A DNA stretch of 64,000 bases from Crocinitomicaceae bacterium (GCA_028689775.1 JAQVCM010000011.1:23077-87076), one strand, 5' to 3'. Shown: positions 16,554-24,626, counted from the first letter of the stretch. Program-made: numbers and translations. The notes: generated by a model from the letters alone, not told the origin.

Positions 16554-17186
16554 ATGGAATTAATAAACAAATTAAATTGGCGTTACGCAGCTAAATCCAT
16601 GAACGGAAAAAAAGTAGCGCAAGAGAAAATTGACAACGTCATTGAAGCAATTTCACTTGCTCCTACTTCAAGCGGCTTGCAACCTTTTGAAGTTTTTGTA
16701 ATCACCAACCAAGAGTTGAAAGAGCAAATCAGGCCAATCGCTTGGAATCAATCTGTGATTACGGATTGTTCACACTTACTTGTGTTCGCAGCTTGGGACA
16801 CGTATACGCCAGAACGCATCAATAAAATGTTTGATCTAACCAATACCATCCGCGGATTTGAAAACGAAGGATGGGAAAATTACCGTCAAATGTTGTTGAA
16901 TAGTTATCCGCAAAGAAGCGCAGAAGAAAACTTCAATCACGCAGCGAAACAAGCATACATCGCTTTCTCTCAAGCAATTGCTGCAGCAGCTTTTGAAGGT
17001 TTGGACAGTACACCGCTCGAAGGTTTTGATCCAGCAGCCTTGGATTCTATTTTAGGTTTGCAAGAAAAAGGACTTCGAAGTTGTGTGATGCTCCCAATCG
17101 GGTACCGAAATGAAGAAGCTGATTGGCTGGTAAACCTTCCAAAGGTTCGTAAAAGTAAAGCGGATTTAGTGACGGTTCTTGCATAA
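16554..17186 (+). CDS. nitroreductase-family NAD(P)H-dependent oxidoreductase
   Basis: 210-aa flavoprotein of the NfsB/nitroreductase fold: N-terminal RYAAKSMNGKKV and SLAPTSSGLQPFEVFVI for FMN binding, and C-terminal LGLQEKGLRSCVMLPIGYRNEEADWL. It reduces quinones, nitroaromatics or similar electrophiles with NAD(P)H. The position behind DoxX and the shared OhrR-like operator suggest a role in electrophile or peroxide stress (inference). Followed by a terminator at 17246-17280. Confidence 0.9.
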   Translation: MELINKLNWRYAAKSMNGKKVAQEKIDNVIEAISLAPTSSGLQPFEVFVITNQELKEQIRPIAWNQSVITDCSHLLVFAAWDTYTPERINKMFDLTNTIRGFENEGWENYRQMLLNSYPQRSAEENFNHAAKQAYIAFSQAIAAAAFEGLDSTPLEGFDPAALDSILGLQEKGLRSCVMLPIGYRNEEADWLVNLPKVRKSKADLVTVLA

Positions 17187-17245
17187 AAATAAAATTCATT
17201 TTTCAGAGGAGCACAAGTGATAAAACATTCGCTTCGCTTAATTCC

Positions 17246-17280
17246 AAAAAGAGAGTTTGCACCGCATGCTCTCTTTTTTT
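17246..17280 (+). terminator. rho-independent terminator of the DoxX-nitroreductase operon
   Basis: AAAAAGAGAG / CTCTCTTTTTTT stem around a 13-base loop. Confidence 0.8.
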
Positions 17281-17289
17281 GTGCCTAAA

Positions 17290-17498
17290 AACCTGAGTTC
17301 GATTGTCTCATCGAATTTATCTCGCTGATTATAAGCCGATCATAAACTGTTCAGAATTCTCATTTTTCAGCTTTCCAATAAATGTCATCTTACTTCGTCA
17401 TTTTTAATAAAAACAGCCCACAATTTTTCATTTAAAATTTCTCGTATTATACGCATTCATTGAAATATAAATCTCATTTTTGCAATCGAACTCAGATT
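17290..17498. mobile_element. MITE-like element, copy 1 (209 bp)
   Basis: Begins AACCTGAGTTCGATTG and ends with the near-complement CAATCGAACTCAGATT. It is flanked by AAA on both sides. The interior is AT-rich non-coding and about 80% like copy 2 (19449-19652) by eye. No transposase inside. The remaining 88 bases before the next gene hold nothing recognisable. Confidence 0.75.
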
Positions 17499-17586
17499 AA
17501 AAATAAAAAGTTTGTAAATTCGATACAACATAAAGCTGAGAATCAGAAACTACTTCACGTTGAAACGTCTTATTAAAGTTTGAAGA

Positions 17587-18516
17587 ATGAAACAATATCT
17601 TGGAATAATTCTCTCCGTAATCTATGCACTGGCAATTCGCTTATTGGGAGAAATGGACGTAATTGAAATCAATTCGATCAGTTTTTTAATAATTACACCC
17701 ATATTGATCGGCTTCGTTCCATTTTTCTTCAAGCAAACTGAATTCCTTCGAAGCACGTATAAGGTAATTGGTTTTCCGATTATTTCTGTTCTCCTATTTT
17801 TGATGATCGCTGTGATTAGTCGACTAGAAGATTTAGCATGCTTTATCATTATTGGATTTCCGTATGTCTTAATTTCTGCAGCTGCTAGTCTGATTCTTAG
17901 ATCAATTTTCGAGGATAAAAACAAGAGTATCCATAAAAATGCACTTCCCATTTATCTGTTGCCAATTCTTTTTGGAATGATGGAAAAACAACTTCCAAAG
18001 CAAGAGACTGAACTCACGATTAGCAATGAAATAAGCATCCATAGTAATCCACAAACCATTTGGAACAACCTTTTGAATGTTCCGGATTTAAAAAATGAAC
18101 GAAAATCAAGTTTCATTCATCTTCTTGGAATTCCGAGACCTATTAAATCAAGTTATGACGCCAAGACGAACATTCGTTTGGGATATTTTGAGAATGACAT
18201 TGTACTAAATGAATCTGTAGTTGAAAGTATTCCCTTGCAAAAAATGATTTTTAAAATCAATTTAAACAATTCAAATCTTAAAAACAGTCCAACCTTGGAA
18301 CATGTTCTGAAAAATAAGAACATTGAATTTAAGCACATCACCTATCAGTTGTCGGCTATCAATGAAAAGCGAACGAAATTGAAATTAAGTACCACGTTTA
18401 CGGTTCACACCAATATTTCTTTTTACGGAAAATTTTGGAGTAAACTGATTATTGAAGATTTTGAAACAAATCTCTTGCAGTCTTTGAAAAGCACCATCGA
18501 GCAGAAGAATTTATAA
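17587..18516 (+). CDS. membrane protein with C-terminal SRPBCC-like domain
   Basis: 309 aa. Residues 1-130 contain about four or five membrane segments (YLGIILSVIYALAIRL, ISFLIITPILIGFVPFFF, PIISVLLFLMIAVISRL, LACFIIIGFPYVLISAAASLIL). The soluble part from about 145 (NEISIHSNPQTIWNNLLNVPDL ... LSTTFTVHTNISFYGKFW) resembles the SRPBCC/polyketide-cyclase-like lipid-binding fold, whose first strand-helix usually reads I-x-A-P-x-x-V-W. Function unknown. Followed 62 bases later by an AraC regulator; that pair may be functionally linked. Confidence 0.65.
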   Translation: MKQYLGIILSVIYALAIRLLGEMDVIEINSISFLIITPILIGFVPFFFKQTEFLRSTYKVIGFPIISVLLFLMIAVISRLEDLACFIIIGFPYVLISAAASLILRSIFEDKNKSIHKNALPIYLLPILFGMMEKQLPKQETELTISNEISIHSNPQTIWNNLLNVPDLKNERKSSFIHLLGIPRPIKSSYDAKTNIRLGYFENDIVLNESVVESIPLQKMIFKINLNNSNLKNSPTLEHVLKNKNIEFKHITYQLSAINEKRTKLKLSTTFTVHTNISFYGKFWSKLIIEDFETNLLQSLKSTIEQKNL

Positions 18517-18552
18517 GGTTTACTGGCTAATAAGATTTCACTTATTTGTTGC

Positions 18553-18560
18553 TATCTTTA
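18553..18560 (+). promoter_or_regulatory. -7 box TATCTTTA of the AraC regulator
   Basis: One mismatch to TAnnTTTG, 17 bases before the ATG at 18578. Confidence 0.45.
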
Positions 18561-18577
18561 GCCTAAGAAAACGAATT

Positions 18578-19390
18578 ATGTACGATATATTCATTCCAAA
18601 ATCCGAAATTCTTCAAAAATACATCCACAACATCTGTGTTATGCAAGCGTTTTCTGAAGCGATCAACTACTTGGCATTTCCGCAGTTGGGAACATCCATT
18701 GCATTTTACAAGCACACAAAAATTGTACTGGACGAAAATTGTATTTATCTGGAAAACAACCTGAAAGAAAACACTCAGGTATTACTTTTGGGAAAATACA
18801 CTTTGCCAATTCAACTCCATTTTCAGCAATATACTCCTGAAGTTTCGATCAACTTTACAGCTACTGGACTGAATTATTTCTTTGAAAAAAATACAGATGA
18901 AATCGCCAGTGAAAACGTACAATTAATCACTTCAGAGATTTGGACTGAAACTGTTAATCAAATTTTCGAGCAGGAAACCAGCGCACAAAAAGTTGAAGTT
19001 TTGGAAGAACGCATCTTATCGATCTTGATTGAAAAAGACATCTCACTTACAGAGAATTTCATTTCGATTATGAATGAAAATCCAGAACAAACGATTACTG
19101 ACATTGCAGCAAATTTAGGCGTTTCATCCAAAACAATCAACAGACAATTTACAAAATACGTAGGATGTAGTCCCATGGAATATAAAAAAATCGTTCGCTT
19201 TCGAAAAGCAATTCAAACCAAATTCAGCGAACCTTTTAAAAATTTAACGCAGGTTTGCTTCGACAGTAACTTCTACGATTCTCCGCATTTTACCCGCGAA
19301 TTTAAAAAATTGACACAACTGAATCCACGAGATTTTTTCACACAAATTGACGATGTCGGAAAACAAGCAATTCCTTACAAATTCTTATAA
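18578..19390 (+). CDS. AraC-family transcriptional regulator
   Basis: 270 aa. The N-terminal about 150 residues form a sensing domain without a recognisable ligand motif. The C-terminal AraC double helix-turn-helix covers about 155-255, with the first HTH at TITDIAANLGVSSKTINRQF and the second around LTQVCFDSNFYDSPHFTREFKK, followed by NPRDF. The domain order and NPRDF ending are typical. Has its own -7 box. Targets are unknown; the divergent or adjacent membrane gene is a candidate. Confidence 0.9.
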   Translation: MYDIFIPKSEILQKYIHNICVMQAFSEAINYLAFPQLGTSIAFYKHTKIVLDENCIYLENNLKENTQVLLLGKYTLPIQLHFQQYTPEVSINFTATGLNYFFEKNTDEIASENVQLITSEIWTETVNQIFEQETSAQKVEVLEERILSILIEKDISLTENFISIMNENPEQTITDIAANLGVSSKTINRQFTKYVGCSPMEYKKIVRFRKAIQTKFSEPFKNLTQVCFDSNFYDSPHFTREFKKLTQLNPRDFFTQIDDVGKQAIPYKFL

Positions 19391-19448
19391 TGTCTCTTTT
19401 GTACAAGTTTAAGCAATGCAATCAACTGATCTTTGCGTTGAACTTAAT

Positions 19449-19652
19449 AACCTGAGTTCGATTATCCCATCGAATTTATATCGCTGATTATAAGATTATA
19501 ATAAACTATTCAAAATTTGTTCAGCTTTCCAATGAATGGCATCCTACTTCGTCATTTTAAATAAAAATAGTCCACTATTTTTTATTTAAAATTTCTCGTA
19601 TTATACGCATTCATTGAAATATAAATCTCAATTTGACAATCGAACTCAAGTT
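19449..19652. mobile_element. MITE-like element, copy 2 (204 bp)
   Basis: Begins AACCTGAGTTCGATTATC and ends ATCGAACTCAAGTT, flanked by AAT on both sides. Strong similarity to copy 1 over its whole length, for instance the shared CTCGTATTATACGCATTC stretch. No coding capacity. Confidence 0.75.
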
Positions 19653-19664
19653 AATAGGTATTGT

Positions 19665-19850
19665 ATGAAAATTAGAAAAATTAGTTTTTGGATCGTCATT
19701 TGTCTTGGGATTTTTGGAATAATCGCAAGTATCAGTCTCTTCATGAAAGGCGCAGATTTTAGCACCTACTTTTTATCTGGATTTAGTGGCTTAGCATTGA
19801 TCATTACGATGTTGCTTGAAAAGAAAAAACAGGACAACAGCGTGAGTTGA
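19665..19850 (+). CDS. small two-helix membrane protein
   Basis: 61-aa protein with two hydrophobic helices (ISFWIVICLGIFGIIASISLFM and YFLSGFSGLALIITMLL) and a charged C-terminus (EKKKQDNSVS). Starting at an upstream ATG (19614) would place the N-terminus in the MITE, so ATG 19665 is chosen. It starts only 13 bases after the MITE end. No homology recognised; could be a chance frame, but the composition is membrane-protein-like. Confidence 0.45.
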   Translation: MKIRKISFWIVICLGIFGIIASISLFMKGADFSTYFLSGFSGLALIITMLLEKKKQDNSVS

Positions 19851-19936
19851 ATGCATTATTCGGTTTTTCACTGAAATCCTTTTTTTTGCAATCCTTTTTG
19901 TTTTGTTAAGATTGATACGGTCTTCAGCTTTTTGAG

Positions 19937-19944
19937 TATTTTTG
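19937..19944 (+). promoter_or_regulatory. -7 promoter box TATTTTTG of the FrnE-like gene
   Basis: Exact TAnnTTTG match 59 bases upstream of ATG 20004. A longer TTG-initiated reading from 19932 would start inside it and is rejected. Confidence 0.5.
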
Positions 19945-20003
19945 CTCGCTTGATTAGAAAACTCAACAATAGTCTCAAAAAATTACAACAAAACCAATTC
20001 AAA

Positions 20004-20852
20004 ATGATTCAAAAAACGGTAAAATCTTCGTTCATATTTATTGCGTTAACCGCGTTCAGTCTGACAGCTTGTGCTCAAGCACCTGTAACCAAAGAGGTTG
20101 AAAAAAAAGTGATTTCAGGAAGTGATACGAAAATTGAAAACAAGATGAAAGTAGAAATCTGGAGCGATGTAATGTGTCCATTTTGTTTCATTGGAAAACG
20201 AAATTTCGAAACTGCTTTAGCAAAATTCCCCGATCGAGAACACATCGAAGTGGTTTGGAAAAGTTACCAATTGGATAACTCAATTCCAGATGTACCAACA
20301 GAAAATTATTTAAATTACTTGGTGAAAAACAAAGGAATGAGTCCGAAAGACGTGAAACGCATGTTGGACAATGTGACAAAATCAGCAAAAGAAGTTGGTT
20401 TGACATATGATTTCGATAAAGCCGTTATGGTTAATTCGGGTAAAGCTCATCAACTGATCCAATTTGCCAAAACAAAAGGTTTGGGCAACGAAGCGGAAGA
20501 AGCATTGTTCTTGGCGTTCTTCACCGAAGGAAAAAACATTGCTGATGTTGGAACCTTGACAAAGATTGGAAAAGAAATTGGATTAAACGAGAACGAAATT
20601 AAAACAGCATTTACAGATGAGAAATATACGCTATTAGTGAAACAAGACATTGTAGAAGCAGGTCAAGTTGGTGTACAAGGAGTTCCGTTCTTTGTATTGG
20701 ACAGAAAAGTTGCTGTTTCAGGTGCACAACCTGCAGAAGAGTTTTTGAAAAACTTAGAGAAGGCATTTGCAGTGTGGAGAAAAGCAAATCCAGAAATAAA
20801 ATTAGAGATCATCCAAGGAAAAAGTTGTACTCCAGACAGTATTTGCAAATAA
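20004..20852 (+). CDS. DsbA/FrnE-family thioredoxin-fold lipoprotein
   Basis: 282 aa. Signal peptide with lipobox LTAC (Cys23), so probably membrane-anchored in the periplasm. Then a DsbA-type domain (about 48-265) with active site CPFC (58-61, in SDVMCPFCFIGKR), the VKSYQLD-like strand, and the cis-Pro loop GVQGVPFFV. FrnE-like proteins are usually cytoplasmic, so the added lipoprotein signal is notable. Likely catalyses dithiol-disulfide exchange or polyketide-type isomerisation; the substrate is unknown. The C-terminal Cys pair (SCTPDSIC) is an unusual extra. Confidence 0.85.
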   Translation: MIQKTVKSSFIFIALTAFSLTACAQAPVTKEVEKKVISGSDTKIENKMKVEIWSDVMCPFCFIGKRNFETALAKFPDREHIEVVWKSYQLDNSIPDVPTENYLNYLVKNKGMSPKDVKRMLDNVTKSAKEVGLTYDFDKAVMVNSGKAHQLIQFAKTKGLGNEAEEALFLAFFTEGKNIADVGTLTKIGKEIGLNENEIKTAFTDEKYTLLVKQDIVEAGQVGVQGVPFFVLDRKVAVSGAQPAEEFLKNLEKAFAVWRKANPEIKLEIIQGKSCTPDSICK

Positions 20853-20863
20853 TAAAATATCCC

Positions 20864-20900
20864 TTCCAAGCCTTTTTAAAACCTTTAAAAAGGCTTGGAA
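20864..20900. terminator. 17-bp perfect stem hairpin after the FrnE-like gene
   Basis: TTCCAAGCCTTTTTAAA and its exact complement separated by three bases (ACC). No following U-run, so it may be a transcript-end stabiliser rather than a classical terminator. Confidence 0.6.
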
Positions 20901-20953
20901 TACGTTTGAAACAGATATTAAACTGTAAACTTGCAGTTTGAAGTTAACTGAAT

Positions 20954-21229
20954 ATGTTTGAAGGAAAATTTGAAAATAATGCGGATGTCCCAGATTCTCT
21001 TTTAGAAGCAAATCAAACTGTCTTTATTCCTGAAAACACTGCGAATGAAGTTGAATCTCAACCCGATTTACAAGAAAGAAATCCAGACAAAAAACCATTT
21101 ATAGAACCTTTAAAAACGAATCGTTTCTTTCTAATTCGTGTTTTGTATCACATTTTACGTTCCATTTGGATCGTTGCAATGATCGTCGGTGGTTTTATTG
21201 CTTGGCTCATAGCTTTACTCTTTATCTGA
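20954..21229 (+). CDS. small protein with one C-terminal membrane helix
   Basis: 91 aa: an acidic, Pro/Asn-rich N-terminal stretch (1-55) and a basic patch (KTNRFFLIR) before a long hydrophobic segment (SIWIVAMIVGGFIAWLIALLFI, about 69-91) at the very C-terminus. Its TGA stop overlaps the next ATG (TGATG at 21227-21231), so the two are translationally coupled. Unknown function; probably a tail-anchored partner of the next membrane protein. Confidence 0.6.
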   Translation: MFEGKFENNADVPDSLLEANQTVFIPENTANEVESQPDLQERNPDKKPFIEPLKTNRFFLIRVLYHILRSIWIVAMIVGGFIAWLIALLFI

Positions 21230-21645
21230 TGTTTAGATTTCCATTAAAAACTTTACACATTTTTGTTTTGCTATCGCTGGCGCTATTTTTAGTGGTTCAA
21301 ATTTTGAAATTCCACGCTTTTTCTAAACCGGATTGGATTTTTCATTATCTCAATGATTTTATAACGATTCCGATGGTGGCAACGATTTGTTTGCACGTGA
21401 TTTGGGCGATTAAAAAGGATAGAACCATTCGCTTGAATATTTTCACGATTATCAGTCTTGTAGCCCTTTTTTCACTTTATTTTGAATTTTATTTACCAAA
21501 GCAATCCACGCGCTATACGGGCGATCTTTGGGACGTTGTTTGTTATTTTCTCGGAGGAATGCTATTTTACTTTTTACAAAATATTCCGAGTAAAAAGCAC
21601 CGAAAAATTTCGTTTATCGCTAAAAAACGCTTATCTTTAAAATAA
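21229..21645 (+). CDS. four-helix membrane protein of unknown function
   Basis: 138 aa with four hydrophobic segments (IFVLLSLALFLVVQIL, ITIPMVATICLHVIWAI, LNIFTIISLVALFSLYFEFYL, DVVCYFLGGMLFYFLQNI) and a very basic C-terminus (SKKHRKISFIAKKRLSLK). The start is fixed by the ATGA-type overlap with the previous gene. I recognise no named family. Confidence 0.65.
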   Translation: MFRFPLKTLHIFVLLSLALFLVVQILKFHAFSKPDWIFHYLNDFITIPMVATICLHVIWAIKKDRTIRLNIFTIISLVALFSLYFEFYLPKQSTRYTGDLWDVVCYFLGGMLFYFLQNIPSKKHRKISFIAKKRLSLK

Positions 21646-21725
21646 TTCGAAACAAGTTAAAATGAAAAACTTGATGCTTGTTTCCAGAATTAAATCAAAG
21701 GTAAATCACAGAAAAATTAAATGAT

Positions 21726-22064
21726 ATGAAAATAGCATCCCTAAGAAAAGAATTGAACTACAACGAGGAAAAAGTTGCAGTAAGTGTATTGATGGAAACT
21801 GAAACAGCGAAAGAAATCAGAATTTTATTTCGCAAAGGTCAATCGATGAAAGAGCACAAAGCTGGATTTCCAATTACAGTTGAAGTTCACCAAGGAACCA
21901 TTGCTTTTGGCGTAGAAGGAGAAAAAATGATGTTGGAAGCAGGAGATATAATCGCTTTGAACGCAAATGTTCCCCACGATTTATTTGCGGAAGAAGATAG
22001 CATTGTGAGGTTAACGCTTTCTAAACTTGATAAAATCGAACGCGTTGAAAAAGTAATTGAATAA
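21726..22064 (+). CDS. cupin-domain protein
   Basis: 112-aa single cupin barrel: [58 protein letters not shown] (about 38-95) carries the usual G(X)5HXH-like first motif in weakened form (MKEHK) and the second motif G-D-x(2)-x-x-x(4)-P-H. Small cytoplasmic cupins like this often bind metal or small ligands. Located upstream of the gpx-marR unit and ended by a hairpin at 22074-22105. Confidence 0.8.
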   Translation: MKIASLRKELNYNEEKVAVSVLMETETAKEIRILFRKGQSMKEHKAGFPITVEVHQGTIAFGVEGEKMMLEAGDIIALNANVPHDLFAEEDSIVRLTLSKLDKIERVEKVIE

Positions 22065-22073
22065 GGATTAATC

Positions 22074-22105
22074 AAGTAGTGACGTACTTATTCACGTCAC
22101 TACTT
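22074..22105. terminator. 12-bp stem hairpin after the cupin gene
   Basis: AAGTAGTGACGT / ACGTCACTACTT with an 8-base loop, 10 bases after the stop. Confidence 0.65.
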
Positions 22106-22131
22106 ATTTAAAATCAAATTGTTAAAAAGAT

Positions 22132-22154
22132 ATTCCTCAAATTTCTTTTGAAAT
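22132..22154. repeat. conserved intergenic segment (copy 2)
   Basis: ATTCCTCAAATTTCTTTTGAAAT, matching 5569-5592 with one difference. Confidence 0.5.
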
Positions 22155-22216
22155 TTTTCGGACAGACATATTCAGTGGAAAAGTATTGTTCATTGGTGTA
22201 AAATCAAAAAAATGCG

Positions 22217-22224
22217 TACATTTG
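22217..22224 (+). promoter_or_regulatory. -7 promoter box TACATTTG of gpx-marR
   Basis: Exact TAnnTTTG, identical to the box of the DoxX operon and followed by the same kind of operator at the same distance. Confidence 0.65.
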
Positions 22225-22233
22225 CAACGTGCA

Positions 22234-22259
22234 CGATTCAATTGTCAGCGATTAAATCA
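22234..22259. promoter_or_regulatory. candidate OhrR operators (two palindromes)
   Basis: CGATTCAATTG (22234-22244) and CGATTAAATCA (22249-22259), centres 15 bases apart, downstream of the -7 box. Both resemble the CGATTTAATCG palindrome at 16008-16018 and the AATTTAATT core known for OhrR sites in Bacillus. Confidence 0.5.
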
Positions 22260-22298
22260 ACTTATAGAAAATAAAGACAAAATTTAAATTAACATGTC

Positions 22299-22775
22299 AT
22301 GGAATTTTACGATTTTGAAGCTAAGAAAATAAACGGCGAAACCGTTGAAATGAAAAATTACACAGGAAAAACAATCGTAATTGTCAATACAGCCAGTAAA
22401 TGTGGATTGACACCGCAATACGAAGGTTTGGAGAAAATGTATGAAAAATACAAAGGTCAGGGCTTGGTTGTTCTCGGTTTTCCGTGCAATCAGTTTGCAA
22501 ATCAAGAAAGTGGTTCTTCTGATGAAATTCAAGAATTTTGTCAAGTGAATTATGGAGTTAGTTTTCCAATGTTTGAGAAGATTGATGTCAATGGTACAAA
22601 TGCACATCCCATTTTCAAGTATTTGAAATCCAATCTTTCAGGAGGAATTTTTGGAAGTAAAGTGAAATGGAATTTTACCAAATTTGTGATCGACAAAGAA
22701 GGAAATCCGGTAAAACGTTTTGGACCAACCACCAAACCAGAAAAAATGGAAAGTTACATTCAAAAAATCCTTTAA
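22299..22775 (+). CDS. glutathione peroxidase-family thiol peroxidase
   Basis: 158-aa cytoplasmic peroxidase of the Gpx/BsaA class. Catalytic tetrad visible: Cys35 ([10 protein letters not shown]; Cys in place of selenocysteine), Gln65 in [10 protein letters not shown], and Trp124-Asn125 in KWNFTKF. A second cysteine at about 81 (EFCQV) is the likely resolving Cys, so thioredoxin rather than glutathione is the probable reductant. Followed after one base by the OhrR-like regulator, forming an organic-peroxide-responsive unit. Confidence 0.93.
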   Translation: MEFYDFEAKKINGETVEMKNYTGKTIVIVNTASKCGLTPQYEGLEKMYEKYKGQGLVVLGFPCNQFANQESGSSDEIQEFCQVNYGVSFPMFEKIDVNGTNAHPIFKYLKSNLSGGIFGSKVKWNFTKFVIDKEGNPVKRFGPTTKPEKMESYIQKIL

Positions 22776-22776
22776 C

Positions 22777-23265
22777 ATGCTCGATGCTTCTGCACTACTC
22801 TTTTTAGAAAATCAATTGTGTTTTCCTTTGTACGCAAGTTCTCGGCTCACGACCAAACTCTATGCGCCTTATTTGAACAAGTTAGACATTACTTATCCGC
22901 AATACTTGGTGTTTTTAGTACTCTGGAAACATCAAAAACAAAGTGTGAAAGAAATTGGAGAACGTTTATTTTTAGACTCAAATACTTTGACACCAATGCT
23001 GAAACGTTTGGAACAGAAATCGTTGATTGAACGAAATCGATCTACAGAAGACGAACGAACAGTTCTCATTTCTCTTACAAAAGAAGGTGAATTGCTGAAA
23101 GAAAAAGCAAAGGAAATTCCCAAAAACATCTTGGAATCTTTTCAAGGAAGTTCCATTTCAGAAATTGAAATGAATGATTTAAAGAATACACTGACCAAAT
23201 TATTGGTTCTTTTAGAGCAAAAAACAACTGCAATCAAGGATTCTACTTCATCTGAAATAGAGTGA
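22777..23265 (+). CDS. OhrR-type MarR-family peroxide-sensing repressor
   Basis: 162 aa with a winged helix of the MarR family. The N-terminal ENQLCFPLYASSRL puts a cysteine at position 15, the same position as the peroxidatic Cys15 of Bacillus OhrR. LGLTYPQYLVFLVLW-like dimer helix, recognition helix LDSNTLTPMLKRLEQKSLI, wing region RSTEDERTVLISLT. ATG 22777 is one base after the gpx stop; a longer frame from 22720 would overlap gpx by 56 bases and is rejected. Expected to repress its own operon until Cys15 is oxidised. Confidence 0.92.
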   Translation: MLDASALLFLENQLCFPLYASSRLTTKLYAPYLNKLDITYPQYLVFLVLWKHQKQSVKEIGERLFLDSNTLTPMLKRLEQKSLIERNRSTEDERTVLISLTKEGELLKEKAKEIPKNILESFQGSSISEIEMNDLKNTLTKLLVLLEQKTTAIKDSTSSEIE

Positions 23266-23282
23266 AAACCGTAAAATATGCA

Positions 23283-23290
23283 TAACTTTG
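23283..23290 (+). promoter_or_regulatory. -7 promoter box TAACTTTG of rlmF
   Basis: Exact TAnnTTTG, 58 bases before the ATG at 23349. Confidence 0.5.
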
Positions 23291-23348
23291 TCAACTAGAA
23301 AGCATTTGAAATACGTTTTTCAAAGCTCACCCTTGAAATAAAATAAGC

Positions 23349-24314
23349 ATGTCAACAGAAGAAAAAGCAACGCAAGAAAAAACAAGACTTCACATCCGAA
23401 ATAAAAATCGCGAGCGCTACGATTTGGAAGCATTATTAGTTGCGACTCCAGCATTGAAAGAGCACGTTAAACCAAATAAACACGGTGAAGATTCTGTTGA
23501 CTTTGCAAGCCCAATAGCAGTAAAATTGTTGAATCAAGCCTTGTTGAGTCATTATTATGGAATCAAGAACTGGGAATTCCCAGATGATAATTTATGTCCT
23601 CCAATTCCTGGAAGAGCAGATTACTTGCACTACATGGCTGATTTATTGGCGGAAAGTAATTACGGCGCAATTCCAAGAGGAGAAAAAATAAATGTCTTGG
23701 ACATTGGTGTTGGAGCCAATTGCATCTATCCCGTAATCGGCGTTGCGGAATACGGCTGGAAATTCATCGGTTCAGACATCGATCCAAAATCGATCGAAGT
23801 TGCACAAAACATTGTCGATTCTAATCCAGAATTGAAAGGCAAAATTGAAATTAAACTTCAAGCAGATAAAAACTCATTTTTCAATGGAATCATTTCAGAC
23901 TTGGATGAAATTGATGTAACGATTTGCAATCCACCTTTTCACTCTTCTAACGCTGAAGCGCAAAAAGGTTCGAGAAGAAAAGTAAGAAATCTAACAGGAA
24001 AAAGGGAAAAAGCACCCGTCTTGAATTTTGCAGGAATTGGGAGCGAATTGATTTGTGAAGGTGGCGAATTTACCTTCATCACCAACATGATTCGAGAAAG
24101 TAAAACCTATTCTAAAAACTGTTTTTGGTTCACGACTTTGGTTTCTAAAATCTCTAATTTGAATGGAATTTATCACGCGTTAGATCGTGCAGATGCTGTA
24201 CAAGTAAAAACAATCCAAATCGGAACTGGAAATAAATCAAGTCGCATTGTTTGTTGGACTTTCTTGGAGAAAGATGAGCAAAAAGCGTGGAAAGATTTGA
24301 GATGGAATAAGTAA
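23349..24314 (+). CDS. rlmF: 23S rRNA (adenine(1618)-N(6))-methyltransferase
   Basis: 321-aa SAM-dependent methyltransferase. SAM motif I VLDIGVGANCIYP (about 116-128), acidic end of strand 2 at GSDIDP (141-146), and the catalytic NPPF (194-197). The N-terminal TRLHIRNKNRERYDL and the segment NWEFPDDNLCPPIPGRADYLHYMADLL are characteristic of RlmF/YbiN. It modifies A1618 of 23S rRNA. Own promoter box; single gene. Confidence 0.95.
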   Translation: MSTEEKATQEKTRLHIRNKNRERYDLEALLVATPALKEHVKPNKHGEDSVDFASPIAVKLLNQALLSHYYGIKNWEFPDDNLCPPIPGRADYLHYMADLLAESNYGAIPRGEKINVLDIGVGANCIYPVIGVAEYGWKFIGSDIDPKSIEVAQNIVDSNPELKGKIEIKLQADKNSFFNGIISDLDEIDVTICNPPFHSSNAEAQKGSRRKVRNLTGKREKAPVLNFAGIGSELICEGGEFTFITNMIRESKTYSKNCFWFTTLVSKISNLNGIYHALDRADAVQVKTIQIGTGNKSSRIVCWTFLEKDEQKAWKDLRWNK

Positions 24315-24404
24315 ATTGAAAATTAAAGGAGCAGATCAAAGCATCTGATATCCATTGATTTTCGGTAAAGATAAATTTTAAAGCTTTTCTTTATTATTTA
24401 AAAG

Positions 24405-24503
24405 GATTCCTCAAATTTCTACTGATTTTTTATTTTTTTGCAGAGTCGCAATGCATTGCGGCTCTACAAAAAAATAAACAACAACAACAACAACAACAAC
24501 AAC
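24405..24503. repeat. intergenic repeats: conserved segment, palindrome and (AAC)n
   Basis: In the 312-base gap before 24627: a shortened copy of the conserved segment (24405-24420), a near-perfect palindrome AGAGtCGCAATG/CATTGCGgCTCT (24442-24465), and eight AAC repeats (about 24479-24503). No promoter box was found with certainty. Confidence 0.7.
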
Positions 24504-24626
24504 GAACTACACCTGTCTTTTTGCTGATGCTTTTGCATCAAGAACTCTTAGATCTCCATTTAAATCATTTTTTTCTTGTAACATCTTGAAATTAAAGCGT
24601 TATTTGTTACATTCTAAAACTACAAG

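Noticed and set aside
19614..19664. Longer N-terminus for the small membrane protein at 19665
   Set aside because: These bases belong to the end of MITE copy 2.
22720..22776. Upstream start of the OhrR-like regulator
   Set aside because: Would overlap gpx by 56 bases; the ATG one base after the gpx stop gives Cys15 at the family position.
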